DNA from: Gymnopilus junonius
Lineage: Eukaryota; Basidiomycota; Agaricomycetes; Agaricales; Galerinaceae
Reading direction: 5' to 3'
Length of the DNA: 64,000 bases
Assembly: GCA_015501075.1 (NCBI GenBank)
Contig: JADNYJ010000028.1
Coordinates: 186,001-250,000, forward strand
Both the position numbers and the translations under genes were made by a program. This document shows positions 12,685 to 24,727 of this stretch, piece after piece. How positions within the stretch are numbered: the first letter of the stretch is position 1; each line of letters opens with the position of its first letter. The notes under the pieces are model-generated. The model was not told the origin of the DNA and did no database searches. It was given only the letters and a program-made list of their open reading frames with translations.

Positions 12685-13258
12685 CGATTATATTTAAAAA
12701 ACGTTCGAGACATGGTCACCTGACAAATAAAGTGAGAATATTTCAGAACGATATCACTTAGAAGTTAGAAGGGGGGAAATATGCCTTGGTACACAGGACT
12801 ACACAGGCGCAATCTTCGATCAGCGCTTGATCAAATCGCCGGATAAAGCCGACTCTAGCCGACTTGATTCCAACTCGGCTAGCTCTAAGCTTATATTATT
12901 ATCCCAGCTTCATCATCTACCGTTTGACGCGACAGTCCTCATGTTGTAGTTCTGCTTGCTGTCCAAGAGGAAGGCATTAAGCTCTATCAACGTATCATCA
13001 ATTCAAGATAGAGTAACGTTTTATTCTCCATTTCTTTGTCCCACTGGTTATAAAGTGGCTATACGACTTTCGGCATTGCAAATGCGCCGCGCTTCTTGCA
13101 GCTAGACAGTCTTCCTTACGCCTCTGGCCTTAGGCTGTGCCAGTGCCACGTCGACGTTTCCAAGTCCCGTAGTATTTAGACCCCCTTCGAACGCTACGAA
13201 TACTTAGTGTTCCGCCAACCAGTTCCGAATTCACGAGCTGTATACTCAACCCCCTGAC
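12685..13258. promoter_or_regulatory. shared upstream region of divergent paralog pair
   Basis: This 574 bp region lies between the two start codons of the head-to-head paralogs and must hold both promoters. No clear TATA box or operator-like repeat was picked out. Confidence 0.4.
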
Positions 13259-13860
13259 ATGCTGTCTTTCACCTCCCCGAAAATCTTAGGTGGGCACTTC
13301 GAATACTCCATCGCACGGAAGCCCAACAACCAATATCTTCTTATCTTTGGGAGGGCCTACGGTATGGTTGACACACGAGAAGTTGCCATCCTGAATTATA
13401 CCACACAACGCTCGGAGAAGATTCAACTGTCAGCGGATAATCACCCACTCATATGGCTTGATTCTGACGTGGATAGAGACGAGAGAGATTTTGTCAGGAC
13501 CCCCGGTGGGATGCTGGCGGCGCTGGAAGCTGCTGAGCCACCCATCATTAGGCCTACAGGACGTGTGAGGAAGATGCGTGCGGAGAAAGGAGGAGAAAGG
13601 GAAGCAGCGGAGGTGGAGATTTTACTTTCAGAGGAGGACCTGGGAAGGATTTGTTACTATTGCCGAATGATGGAGACCGTTTCGGATGATCGCCTCGAGA
13701 GATGTGGTGGAGAGGGTCATGAATCGGTGTATCGGTGTCAGTCGGTGGGTTTCTGAGCATTGCCCAGATATCTTACGTGTCGCTTACTTTTGGTGATTAG
13801 TGCTCAGAATCGTCCGCAATTAGAAGGATGGTTCTTTCCGCCTATAATTATTTCTCATAA
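13259..13860 (+). CDS. orphan protein B (paralog of 11900-12684)
   Basis: Exon 1 is 13259-13744, the intron is 13745-13800 (GTGGGT to TTAG), and exon 2 is 13801-13860 ending in TAA; together they encode 181 residues. Alignment by eye with the divergent neighbour shows FGRAYGM against FARAYGM, HPLIWLDS against RPLVWFDS, GGEREAAEVEILLSEEDLG against GGAREASEVEILLPEESLA, and RICYYC against RVCYLC. After the intron, CSESSAIRRMV matches CASMCKLRKWI. This copy lacks the second C-x2-C pair of its paralog. The function is unknown and I recognise no database family. The conserved intron position argues that both copies are real spliced genes. Confidence 0.65.
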
Positions 13861-14403
13861 AGGGGTGGACGATACTAGCTAAGGACAATGGGATATTCGT
13901 CTTAGGCCCTCCACGCTTTTATCCAGATCACAGCACAGGAAGGTATTTTACACAAATGTATTTGCATAAGCCGAAGAGGTGATCTCTTCCTACCTCTATG
14001 TGCCTCTCTGCCCATGTAGCTAGCTGCGTTCGATGCCAATCTCCTCGCTCTGCTGCCCGACACCCTTATGTCAGCACTGACAACAGAATCCAAGATCTAC
14101 CCGTATTATGCTAGTGGTCGAGTTGAATAACCTTGAGCATAGCTGGTTCTTACAAGACCTAGTTTTATCGTTTGAAAAATGGTTTACCATATACTGCCTT
14201 CACTGTTTTCTGTAAATTTGAATACTCGACCACAGTTGACTGAATTCACGACGACTGAGGATTCCCTTCCTCAGACGCCCATTTCGATCACTTCCATTCA
14301 TTTTCTATCTTGCATGTACTAGTAAACCGTGTACTAGCACCTTCCAAAAAGAAGGATATTAAAGAAAGAAATACTGTCGATTCTAATCATTGGCCTCACC
14401 CTG
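13861..14403. other. convergent intergenic spacer
   Basis: About 540 bp between the orphan paralog B and the 3' end of the WD40 gene. No gene-like content was seen. It should contain both 3' untranslated regions. Confidence 0.45.
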
Positions 14404-15788
14404 TCATATAATTGCAGGCTCTACAATAGTGAGATGGTTATAGAATTGCTTTCTGTCCATTTTTCCACCAACGGCTTCGCCATCATCTTGGTCTTCTATC
14501 CAACCATCTTCATCGGCAAAATCACAAACTTCCATCCAATAACTATTACCCCGGTCGACTAAAGCGACACAAAACCGACCCCGAAAACAACTCTCCATGA
14601 GGCTACCCCAATTTGAGACGATAAATCCTTGAATAACAAACCGGTGTGAAGATCTCGGAGCTGGAGACGTCCTGTGGTAGCATCAAGTATCTTGCAGCCA
14701 TCTAGCTGCATATGTATGCGATAATTTTTCCCAGGGGCTGGATCTGGTGGCAGTTGATACTTCAGCTTCCCCGAGACCTGATCCCAAACCCATAGTATAC
14801 GATATTGCAGGACAGACTGGCAGACCAATAAGAAGCAGAAAGGCCTATATTTAGCACAAAACTCTTGTCCAAGTCGAGAATATGAGTGCAGTCGCCGGTA
14901 TTCAGGTACCAGATGCGCGCTCTATGGTCCCTGGACCCTGAATAAGCCCAACTGTTGTCAAGCGCGACAGTTTCTACTGAAAAATAAAGCGATTGTCAAT
15001 GGAGTCCTTTACAGAGGGGGGTCGAGAAATTATTAAAATACCTGTATCATCATGTCCCATGAAGACCCAGGTACAATCTCCGGTATGGATGTCCCAGATA
15101 CGAACGGTACAGTCATTACTCCCAGTCGCGGCCATCCTGCCTTTCGTAAAAACACAATTGATAGGATGGTTGTAGGTCCGTATATCACGCATGAAAAATG
15201 GATTCCTGCTGGCATTCTAGAGGAATGGAATCATCATTAGTTCCACAATTACTTGCATCATCATCGGCAATCATGACCTTGGGTACTGCTGGCTCTTTTT
15301 GACGTGGCAACCTCCAGACCGTAAGAATGCATTGGTCAAAATACCATAACAAGATCAGGGGCTCCTTGGGTCACAGATCTCTGCTGGGTTGACTGTCCTG
15401 CTCAGCTTCGACTAGATGCGGCCTTAAAACAAGGAACCTGACTTCGGGGTCCGAATCGTACCAAGCTGACATTACATTTCCCCCACTGAGGTTCTGAAGG
15501 CATTCGCTTTGTCAGGATCCCAAAGACGAAACGCGTTGTCATCGTAGAATGCGAGGAGAGTGTCGCCAAATGGTTCGATGGAATGAATTGAATCAGGACA
15601 GTGAGTGTATGTATAAGGCGGAAATCTAATGAAGAAAATGAGGATGTATCAGCACTCCAAATGAAATGGTTGCGAGAAATTTTCAAATGGTGAATATCAC
15701 GAGGACGACCCGCTCGAATACATTCATGAAGAGGGATGTAGACGCGTATGGGTTCTTGACGTGCCCAGCTGGAAACGGGCTTCGACAT
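14404..15788 (-). pseudogene. F-box/WD40-type repeat protein, disrupted by frameshifts
   Basis: Clear WD40 repeats read on the minus strand: GDTLLAFYDDNAFRLWD, CILTVWRLP, GRMAATGSNDCTVRIWDIHT, NSWAYSGSRDHRARIWYLNT, YRILWVWDQVSGKL and LQLRDLHTGLLFKDL. The first block (WARQEPIRVYIPLHE, then HHLKISRNHFIWSAD) is typical of Agaricomycete F-box/WD40 proteins. I did not find a convincing F-box upstream of 15788. The C-terminus after the last repeat is acidic (MEVCDFADEDGWIEDQDDGE) and ends at 14404. At least three joins need a shift of frame with no room for an intron: near 15605, near 14840 and near 14620. I therefore call it a probable pseudogene. If those are sequence errors, it would be an intact WD40 protein of unknown partner. 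Confidence 0.6.
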
Positions 15789-16920
15789 GACACGCCATGA
15801 ATGTGAAGAAATGAGTTTGAGATGAGTCGACAGGTGAGTGTTGCGCTGCGATAATATTCATTTCGCTGACTGATGCTGCTCCGCTTCAAACAGAATTCCT
15901 ACTTGTCCGCTCTTTTTCTCCAGACCACGACAATTGGAAAAATACTACCGTATAAATGACAGATTAAAGGCTAACTTCCTCTATGAAAATTAGGCCGTGT
16001 TGGACCTTCTGTGTGATTGATGTAAGAAGAGTTTCTCTCCGGATCTATCATCTCATAAGTCGGCATTTTCGACTTCGTTGATTCTCCAGCTCTAGTTCAA
16101 TTCCGATATCTTTAGGAATGTACTCTGACTTCTTACTCTGAAGGGACTCATAGGCGACGACACGCTTAAACAGGGGGTTCATTTTCCGACCTGTCCAGTT
16201 TAAAATTCTCGCCTCCGAGACCATGTCGTTGTTCCCTGACGACTGGGTACACGGGCACTCTTTGATTCCAACCCAAAATCCAAATAATATTAAGGAAACA
16301 GTACGTGGTCTGCATTTATATTAATCAATTATATAGTGCTTAATATGTTCGTTTCTCTCACTGTCTGGACCGTCCTTCCCATTTCTGTCTTTGATTTGTT
16401 GGATTCATGTATGTAAATCTCGTCCTCCCAGTTACTCGGTTATAGAAAAAGATCGCGTTAGGAATTGGCGTGCAACAAATATCGGCTACGCGCCATGGAA
16501 AAGTACGGTCACGAACCTGATACACACATTATCGCAGCATCTAGAACTCTAGGTACGTCCTGTCGATCCATTTCTTTTTTGGATGAGATTTAGTATCAGC
16601 TTCAGATAGTAGAATGCAAATTTGGTCCCATCATTTAATTTTTACGACCTCACTCGAGCGACTTCTACAGCGAGCTGGTGGTGTCCATTTTTTCTGCCGC
16701 GCTTGCCATTCCAAATTGGCGGTGTTGATGCTTTTTTAAGAAACATCATCAGATGACAATAAAATCACCAAAAGTATTTCTATTATTCGAGCCATGTATA
16801 ATATTATGCAAAATCATGTTTATGGGTGGATTATATGCTTTGACTTCTTCTAATCCGGACGCCTCTTACAGTTCATCGTTTCTTATTCTCTATTTGTTCA
16901 TTTCTAATCACCAACATTAG
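15789..16920. other. intergenic or remnant region
   Basis: No complete gene is seen. A short open segment starts at an ATG at 16222 (MSLFPDDWVHG). Another at about 16452-16550 reads YAPWKSTVTNLIHTLSQHLE and could be an exon of an F-box-like protein. A third piece at about 16655-16735 reads RLLQRAGGVHFFCRACHSK. These could be remnants or 5' exons of the weak gene at 16921-17427, but I could not join them in phase. Confidence 0.35.
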
Positions 16921-17427
16921 GGATGGATTTTCCTCGAACCAAGTCATAAGCGGTATTTCTGCCTCCCTCCATTTCTCTGCAGCTCCTTTTGATGCCATCC
17001 CCTTGCCCTAAAACCCAGCATTCTCATGTCTAGCAGCCTGAATTGAATCCAAGGATCCAATGTGCAAGAGGCCGAGATGAATGTCCCTAAAAGTATCGCT
17101 CGAGAGATGAAGGACGTCGACGAGAGGTATTGCAGGCACCTCCACTTGCCCTTTACACCAGGCCTGGATTTCTCTTTCGAAGGTGATTTAATTGTATTTT
17201 CGTATACCATTTTCTCTGCATTGATTTTAATGTACAACAGCCCTTAATAAGCAATTTTATCAGAATATCTTCTTATGGTTCCTGAAGGATTCATTGACGC
17301 GGAAGAGATTTTTCTAGTGCGGTCCCGAGTTTATATGAATGGAATATTGTCCTTCCTCAGCTGCTCAATTTCAACCAATTTATCACTGGGCACTAGCCAC
17401 AATCCCGAGTCTATGCGCTTACTATAG
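16921..17427 (+). CDS. possible gene of unknown function, 3' exons only
   Basis: Three segments join in phase: 16921-16952, 17054-17182 and 17264-17427, with GT-AG introns, ending in TAG at 17425-17427. The spliced frame reads NVPKSIAREMKDVDERYCRH, LPFTPGLDFSFE, then EYLLMVPEGFIDAEEIFLV and RSRVYMNGILSFL. It has no recognisable domain. The 5' end was not found; upstream fragments at 16222-16740 may belong to it. It could also be the remnant of a larger gene. Confidence 0.35.
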
Positions 17428-18016
17428 AGCCAAAGATGGGTAGTATTGTTGAGGAAAAATAATTAGGCTTGGTTATTTGGGACTTGCGAAAACCCGGCTT
17501 GGCTGGTCGTCCATTTCGCACCTGCCATCTTATTTTGAAATCCGCCTATGCAGTGCAGGGCCAGTTGTTGTTCTGTGGGGGCTGATAGAGTATACGATGA
17601 CTTGACTGTTTCCGCATAAGATACGTGACAGGTTTTATGCCGACGCGATTTTACTATTAGATACTTGAAAGTGACACTGTACATCGGATGTATTAGGTCT
17701 TCAGTTTCTTCCTCTTTCACCCATTGAATTCTGTTGCCGATTCACATGCTAACAGCCACTTTATAAGTGTAGCATCCAATGAGTACGTCCTTTGAGATAG
17801 CTGGATCTCCTTGAAAGGCACGAAGCTGTTAAGAAGTGCCCGAAGTGCCCGTCAGTTATCACCGTTGGCCGACATCTGCGCCCTATAGCCAATGTGACGC
17901 AGACCGGTTTCGGTCCGTAAAATTTCCTTTCAAGTTTCGACAACTACGCCGGCCAGTGACCACGAAGTTGCAAAATGCTAGACGAAGCAATAACATAAGC
18001 TTCGCCTATATACTGA
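17428..18016. other. intergenic, no supported gene
   Basis: About 590 bp with short open frames on both strands (for example 17463-17720, -) that show no motif and no splice continuation. Confidence 0.4.
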
Positions 18017-18704
18017 TTATTCCACGTCGATATCCATGTCTTCAATTGCAAGGTGGTACTCTTCCCTCTTCCTCTTTCTTACCACCCCATCGTAAAGGGC
18101 TTCAATATTCCTTCTTGTAACGTCCATTTTCCCTTCTTCAACACTTCCAATAAGATATTTCATGGCGTCGTGGGACCAATCGACAACATTGTCTACCCTT
18201 TCAACTAAGGGTTCGATAGCTTCAGGATTTCTGGGAGTACCTAAAGCGTCTGGTTTAAGTTTCTCAGTTCCTCTCTCCGTGAAGAAGATAAGGCAGAGAT
18301 TGTTTGTGCATACCGTAAATGGATTGCTCTAAAAATTTTGGCTGATTAGAGACTTGAACTTGCCGCCGTAAGGACCTTATTTCTTCGTCTTGAGAGGCCA
18401 ATTCCACTTTGTACATGGCTACTAATGTAAGTAAACCTTCGCAAGCATGTGCCAGCTTAGTTACGTCAGGTTCTAGTCTTCCGAATTGACTTGATAACTC
18501 TCGTTCTTGTTGTATCCTAAGCGAATGAAGCTCCTGCAGCTCTGTCTGCGCTACTGCTGAGTTTGGAGAGTTTTGAAAGGCAACTCCATTTTGTTCAGAT
18601 GGGACACCAATGACATTGCATGCTGATAGGGTCAAACTTAGGTATTCATCGGCAAAGAGTGTGTACAACTTACCTAAGCCCCGTACTGCGTTGTTTGATG
18701 ACAT
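18017..18704 (-). CDS. coiled-coil hypothetical protein, three exons
   Basis: Exons 18704-18674, 18622-18314 and 18240-18017 join in phase through GT-AG introns and encode 187 residues. The middle exon is helical and charged with heptad-like spacing (TELQELHSLRIQQERELSSQ, then EEIRSLRRQVQV), so a coiled coil is likely. The last exon continues EAIEPLVERVDNVVDWSHD and KMDVTRRNIEALYDGVVRKR, ending DMDIDVE before the TAA. No signal peptide or membrane helix is seen. I do not recognise the family; a structural or adaptor role is only a guess. Confidence 0.6.
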
Positions 18705-19067
18705 TTCGATATTTAAATTTCAGATACAGGAGCGGAGGTTTCCTGCCTTTCTTTCGGGTTACTTTGGGCGTCAAGAATATGCTCCGGAGTCAGTGCTAAG
18801 AAGTGGCAACGTATTGGTTCAGTGCTAAAAGAGGGAATGAATGGACGAGCGGCGTCGGCCCGCCTCCCCGCCACCGGGAATGACCGTCCGACGACACGCG
18901 ACGCGACGATGAGAAAAAAATGCGACATTCCTTGTCCATGGTCACTCAGTGCACCATGCAATATTCTAATCATATCTGTTATCTCTGCATCCGCGTCCAT
19001 GGACCGTTTTAGCCCTTGCAAGTTATTCTTACCTTTTTACCAGGGCTCTTATCAACAAGTTGTTCCA
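18705..19067. promoter_or_regulatory. divergent upstream region
   Basis: This 363 bp region separates the start of the coiled-coil gene (-) from the start of the hydantoinase gene (+) and must carry both promoters. Nothing more specific was identified. Confidence 0.4.
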
Positions 19068-22000
19068 ATGTCGACAGTAGAAGGCGGGACTTGGTATCGA
19101 ATTGGAGTCGACGTAGGAGGTATGTTTGAAATCTATTCAGTCTGCTTATGAGCTCACATGTGTTCAGGCACCAACACGGACGGCGTCATTGTCGATATCA
19201 CCAAAGCAAACGATCCCGGTTCAAGGGGTGTTGTCTCGTCTTCAAGCATGCCACTACGTCCGATATCACGACGGGTATCGAACTGGCCGTTAAGAAGGTT
19301 TTGGAAGAATCTGGAGTCGATCCCGGAAGCGACAGGATTTTGAGTTTGACCATTGGCACTACAGTATGCTCACCTTTCCCTATCGGCATCATGCTCATAA
19401 AATCGCCTATTTTGTAGCACTTCATCAACGCTGTTGTGCAGCTAGACTCTGCGAGGCTGGAAAAGGTGGCTGTTATTCGACTTGCAGCTCCTTATACGAC
19501 TGAATGTCCCTCGGTAAGATACACAAAATCTTCCTTGCTAGTAGCTGCTCAAATATTGTTGTCTTTCCAGTTCATCGATTTCCCGCAAGACTTGAAGAAC
19601 ATTCTCAACGGCCACACAGCTATACTCCATGGCGGCTTGCAAATGTCAGCTTCGCATTCATAAATGCACGAAAGTCGCACTCATAGTGTCTAACTCTACC
19701 CGATTCAGAGATGGACGAATAATCAATGAAATTCGAGAAGACGAGTAGTGGCCCAAGCAAAGGTTATTCGGGAAAAGGGTATCAAGAATATTGTCATTGT
19801 TGGAGTTTGTAGGTCCCATTTCTCAGGTCCAGTCCTTTTGCTGACTTCAGGGCAGATTCTCCTCTTGATGCGGAAGGAAAGCAGGAATACAAAGCGCGAG
19901 ATATCTTCAGACGAGAGTTTGGAAATGACGTAAATATCATATGCTCTCGCGATGGTACGTCCAGCTAGCCTCCCTTATATTTCAATACTGAAAACCTGTA
20001 TAGTGGGACACGTTGGCTTTGTCGAGCGCGAGAACGCGTCAATCCTGAACGGGTCTATCATGTCCTTTGCTCAGCGAACAGTCCGGGGTTACAAACGCGC
20101 TATGAAGAGGCTAGGGCTCAGGTGTCCCTTATATCTCACCCAGGTAACGTACTCCTTTTCTTTTCGAAGGTTTCCTTACTAAACCCTTGAAATCGAAAAC
20201 TCAGAACGATGGCACATTAACTACGGCAGAACAAGCAGCGCGCCTTCCTATCAAGACATTTTCATCTGGAGCGACCAATTCCATGCGTGGTGCATCTTAC
20301 CTCGCTGGCGTTGATTTGAAGAACAAAGTCGGCTCTGGGAAAAGCATGATTGTAGTCGACATTGGCGGAACCACGACTGACGTGGGTGTTCTGTTGCCGA
20401 GCGGATTTCCGAGGCAAGCTGCTGCGTTCATTGAAGGTATGTCCTTACCTTCATTATTGAATTCACATAGGATGAACCTTATACCTTCAATTTCTGTCAG
20501 TTGCTGGGGTGAGGACCAAGTACGTGTTTTTTACGCACCGCCGGTTATGTGCACCTCATAACCTTTTCTCGACTATAGTTTTACAATGCCCGACGTTCAC
20601 TCCATCGGTTTGGGAGGCGGTTCAAGAATTCGACTCACTGGAAACGGAAAAGTCACAGTTGGGCCGGATTCAGTTGGACATCATGTATGATCTTCATGAC
20701 TTTTCCTTCTTCTCCTCGATTCTCATTGACCAATACTGTTGGTACTTAGCTTACAAGAGATAGTCTTGTGTTTGGTGGTGATCAATTGACAACAACGGAT
20801 ATCGTCGTCAAGTCGATGCTTGCAGCTTGGAGATTCGTCAATGGTGGCGCATGTACCTGAAGATGTGGTTTATAAGGCGAAGCTTGGAATAAGGCGACTG
20901 CTTGAGGTATGCGGGAAGCCCATGCCCCAATTTTTTGATCCTGATGGAGTTGACGTACTGTGTCGTTCTTCAGACTGTCATAGACCGCATGAAGACGAGC
21001 CCAGAGGACTGCGACCTGCTCTTAGTCGGGGGAGGCTCCATCATCGCTCCGCCCGCCCTGAAAGGCGTCAAGAACATCATGCAAGTTCACTACTACCCAT
21101 GTCGTTCTGCACGTCCTGACCATAGCCCATTCCATAGCCTTCCAAAATACCACGAAGTAGCCAATGCCGTCGGCGCTGCTATTGCAAGCGTCTCCGGAGA
21201 AGTAGACACGATTGAGATCCTCCATGGAAAGAGTCTTCCCGAGGCACTGGAGCGCATCAAGCAGCAGGCTGTCGATGCTGCGGTCAAGACTGGAGCGGAT
21301 AAGGAGACCGCAGATTGTGGATATTAATGTGCTTCCGATCCAGGTGTGGCTTTTCTTACTCATACTACAGTCAAGTATTGTCGTGTTGATTCTATACATT
21401 TGTTAGTATGTAACGAACCAGGCTACGCGTATCATTGTGCGCGCTGTGGGGAATTGAAGCATGACGGAACAAAGCTGCCGCCGCCATCCAATGCCGCATT
21501 CGAATCAGACGAGGAAGGCGAGGAAGAAACTGAGAAAGAGAGCATAATCAACAAGTCCATTCCACAGGAAAAGATAGACTATACGCATACAGGCCGAAAA
21601 TTGCTGGCAAGGAATGGATACTCTCCGAGACTGACTTGCGTAAGTTTGGTCGAGTATATCCTACAATTTTTCTAACATTGACGAGTTCTCCGCAGTTTTC
21701 ATCATGGAAGGGTGCGGCGTTCTCGGAACTGTAAGAACACTTCTAGGAACCTCCAGATTTTCTTTGACATGACAGATGCGTGATTTTTTCACTAGGGCGG
21801 AGGCGGATCACCGTATCCAGCATATCTAATTTGTCGGCAAATTCTGCGAGACGGTGGATTAATACGTATTATTGATCATACTTCTCTGAAAGATGACGAC
21901 GTTGTCGCTCGGGGTGGTGGGTTACTAGCCGAAACCTTCTCGCCTCTCAAATTCCAACTGGGCTAATCCAGGCTTTTCTAGGATTTATGGGCTCGCCTTC

Positions 22001-23658
22001 TGTCGGGTCTGAACGGATACGGAGTGGAGAACATCTAAGGATAGCTGGCAGAGAATTGGCGAAGTATTGTGGGATTAATAAGTTCAGCGCTACTCTTTGG
22101 TGTGTACATTTTCGTTTTCTCATCAAATAATGCCTTGATGCCCGAATTATTGTAAGCGACGAAATTGGTGGGAGCAACGGGATGCAATCACTCCAGATGT
22201 CAAAGTGCGCATTTTTATTTTAGCCAAGGGTGAAAAAAACTTACATTCTCCTAGATACTATGACGTACCAGCCCTGGATGGCGACCTCATGGGCCGAGGT
22301 TAGTTGATAACTTCTCATGGCTAAGGCATTCTCGTGCCTCAATATCTTTCTAGCATATCCTATGCTGAACCAAGTGCTGCCTGGTAAGCTCTATTCATTA
22401 TCATATTCACGAATCTGAGCAATGACAATCCAACAGCTGTCTATAATAGACCAAACTCGTGAGCTTACTTGACATTCACACCCGTATTATCGGCAATGAA
22501 CAGTCATTCGCTTCTAGCCTTGTACCTTGCTCGTTGAATGACGGGAGCGGCAACACAGTCGTGCGTCCCTCTTCCATACAAATTTTGGAATGTATCAATT
22601 TAAGTCAGACATAATTTGCAGCTCTTGACAACGGTCAAGAATGACCACTTCGTAGAATCCATCATGAGAGTCGTCACAACCGAAATGGGCTCTTCGGCCG
22701 CCTTGTGCCCGCCACCCCTTTCGGTGGGCGACGCAAGAGACTTCGGCGTGACACACAGTCAAAGTCAGGCTTGGAGGATAGGTCGTGCTGTGGCAATCTG
22801 CAGACAGATGAAGTAAGTTGTGCTCCTTGATTATTAATTTAGGTCTCGTGGCTGAAGTACCTCAAGCAACATGAAAGGGGTTGCCAACGCTATTTTGAAG
22901 TTGCAAAATGGTGTTCGCCTTTTTATTGGGAAAATTATTGATATTTCTAGAGTAGGTTTGATTCACCCGTCGGCATGCGTACTTAAAGCTCGATTGACCC
23001 TTCAACCTTTAGGAAGTGCGCGCTGGATTTACTTGGGGTCAAGTCCGGGTTGCACGGCTCAGAGACGACGAGCTGGAAGACACGTCCGAAATCGCAGAAT
23101 CACGGCAAAATGAAGAGGCCGATGCGAATGTTACTATGCTTATACCTTTCCAAAACGAGAACCTTTGCGCCTACTTGGAGAGCTCGGATGGATCTCGAAA
23201 AGTAAGAGTACTTCAGTTGTGCAGTTGACGTGTTAACGTGATATTCTAGATTGTCGCCAGTGTCCCTGACTTAATTACTATCCTCGATTCGCAAAGCGGA
23301 TCTCACCTCGGGACTCCAGAGTGTATGCACGCGTTTCTTTTCCTTTTCGTTGTTATTCATTATTTTTTCAGATGCCTATGGTCTGCGCGTTACAGGTGAT
23401 TCGTCTTTCTCTAGCGACTTATCTCTCATGTTAATCATGCTTGTACTTCATCAGTGATTGCTATGGCTGGACATCCTTTGTGGCGTTCAGAGAAGGGCTT
23501 AAGAGATGGTGGTCCAGCTGCCTTTGGGTTCGCGCTTCGCCCTCCTTTAGTCAGGATGTTGTACTGACTATGAAATCCCCAGGTTGAACCATGCATTCAA
23601 TCCGATAGGGGATTATATAGAGCCTAGATCCGTTATCGAAGAGCATGGCGATTTTTGA
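19068..23658 (+). pseudogene. hydantoinase/oxoprolinase fused to DUF917 (S-Me-THD), with several frameshifts
   Basis: The start is the ATG at 19068 and the stop is TGA at 23656-23658, with many introns of 45-70 nt. The N-terminal half is a hydantoinase/oxoprolinase of the ASKHA fold. It shows GVDVGGTNTDGVIVDI (nucleotide loop), LTIGTT then HFINAVVQLD, GHVGFVERENASILNGS, SGATNSMRGA, VVDIGGTTTDVGVLLP, HSIGLGGGSRIRL and LLLVGGGSIIAPP. The C-terminal half is DUF917: IMEGCGVLGTGGGGSPYPAY, DEIGGSNGMQSLQM, YYDVPALDGDLMGRAYPM and WRIGRAVAICRQ. DUF917 is the S-methyl thiohydantoin desulfurase domain, and this fusion is known in fungi. Five places need a frame change with no room for an intron: near 19242, 19746, 20812, 21309 and 21588. 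The DUF917 half is clean. One intron (21081-21137) starts with GC. Either the hydantoinase half has decayed or the sequence is locally poor. Confidence 0.75.
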
Positions 23659-23919
23659 TTTTGTAATTTGTATGCATAGGCATATCAAAACGCCCAATTT
23701 CAGGACGATCTGTGACCTCGGTGATTTGAATCTCGATCAAATGCATGGTTGGTATCATTAGTGAGTGTTCTACTATAATTACAGTTATGTGACAGATAAG
23801 TAAGGAGGTGGCCCTGACCAAAATCAGGTCGTCATGATCAGAGGACGTGGTGATCGCAAACAAATTAGGGGAAGAGTCGAAGAGAAGATACGAAGATACG
23901 ACTCTCAAGGACCAAGGTT

Positions 23920-24727
23920 CTACAACGGATTAACCTTCCAACCTTCACTGAACGTCCTTGGTTGTGGCATTTTTATTGACAATTCCGCTGGTGCATAGGT
24001 TGGAATAAGTTGCTGCTGCTGCTCCCGCTGGAGTATTGCCGCAAAGTTGATGTTGAAACCGAGACTCTGACTATAAGCGACGATATAATGGGCACAACTT
24101 ATGAGACGTTGAATGGACACGCCAACATCCATGAGCTGCTGCACTGTAGCACCCGGCGCATGATGCACATGGGCACGTTCCAACTGATTCTTCCTTTGCT
24201 GCAGATTTTCATAGAGGCGAGCAACATGGGAATACTCCTCTTCAAGGTCAGCTTGGCAAGTAGTGACCTTGAGAGCCAATGTGTGTCAGCAAACTTAGCA
24301 CATAGATATAATTGAATTGACTCACCAAAGGATTTCGCTCAGGATCTGGTAACTCGTACGACCTCTGAGGCTTGGCAATGTAATGCACCTGACCGCTGTA
24401 CAACCCATCGCCTCCTGAAGGTTGCACTGGAATTTCTATCGGAAGCCGTGACGTCGACGGCTGAACAGCATCGCTGACATAAATGTCGGAAGCAAAGGAA
24501 TTACGTGCCGATGAGCGCTGCTCAGGGCGTGCGTAAGGCTTTTGCTGTCGGCTACGGGTCCTCGTGGCGTTCGGCGCTGGCCCAGTTGCGTCGGTCGAGT
24601 CAGCAGTGTGTTGAATACCCATGCGCCAGGAAGATATCCGTTGAACCAGCTCTGGTCCGCAATACCTGAATGGGACGGGGTCGTAATACTGGGCTCGGGG
24701 CATCGGTTGCATGCTGTTTTGGTACAT
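23920..24727 (-). CDS. hypothetical protein, two exons
   Basis: Exons 24727-24326 and 24267-23920 join in phase (GTGAGT to CAAG) and encode 249 residues. The first exon is disordered in character, with runs of Pro, Arg, Ser and Gln. The second is helical and charged (TCQADLEEEYSHVARLYENL, QQRKNQLERAHVHHAPG, VGVSIQRLISCAHYIVAYSQ) with a glutamine run (REQQQQLIP), and ends in a short polar tail. There is no signal peptide or membrane segment. The family is not recognised. A regulatory or scaffold role would fit the composition but is not shown. It converges with the hydantoinase gene, with about 260 bp between the stop codons. Confidence 0.6.

Noticed and set aside
16944..17237. 98-codon minus-strand frame
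   Set aside because: It lies opposite the better supported spliced plus-strand exons at 16921-17427.
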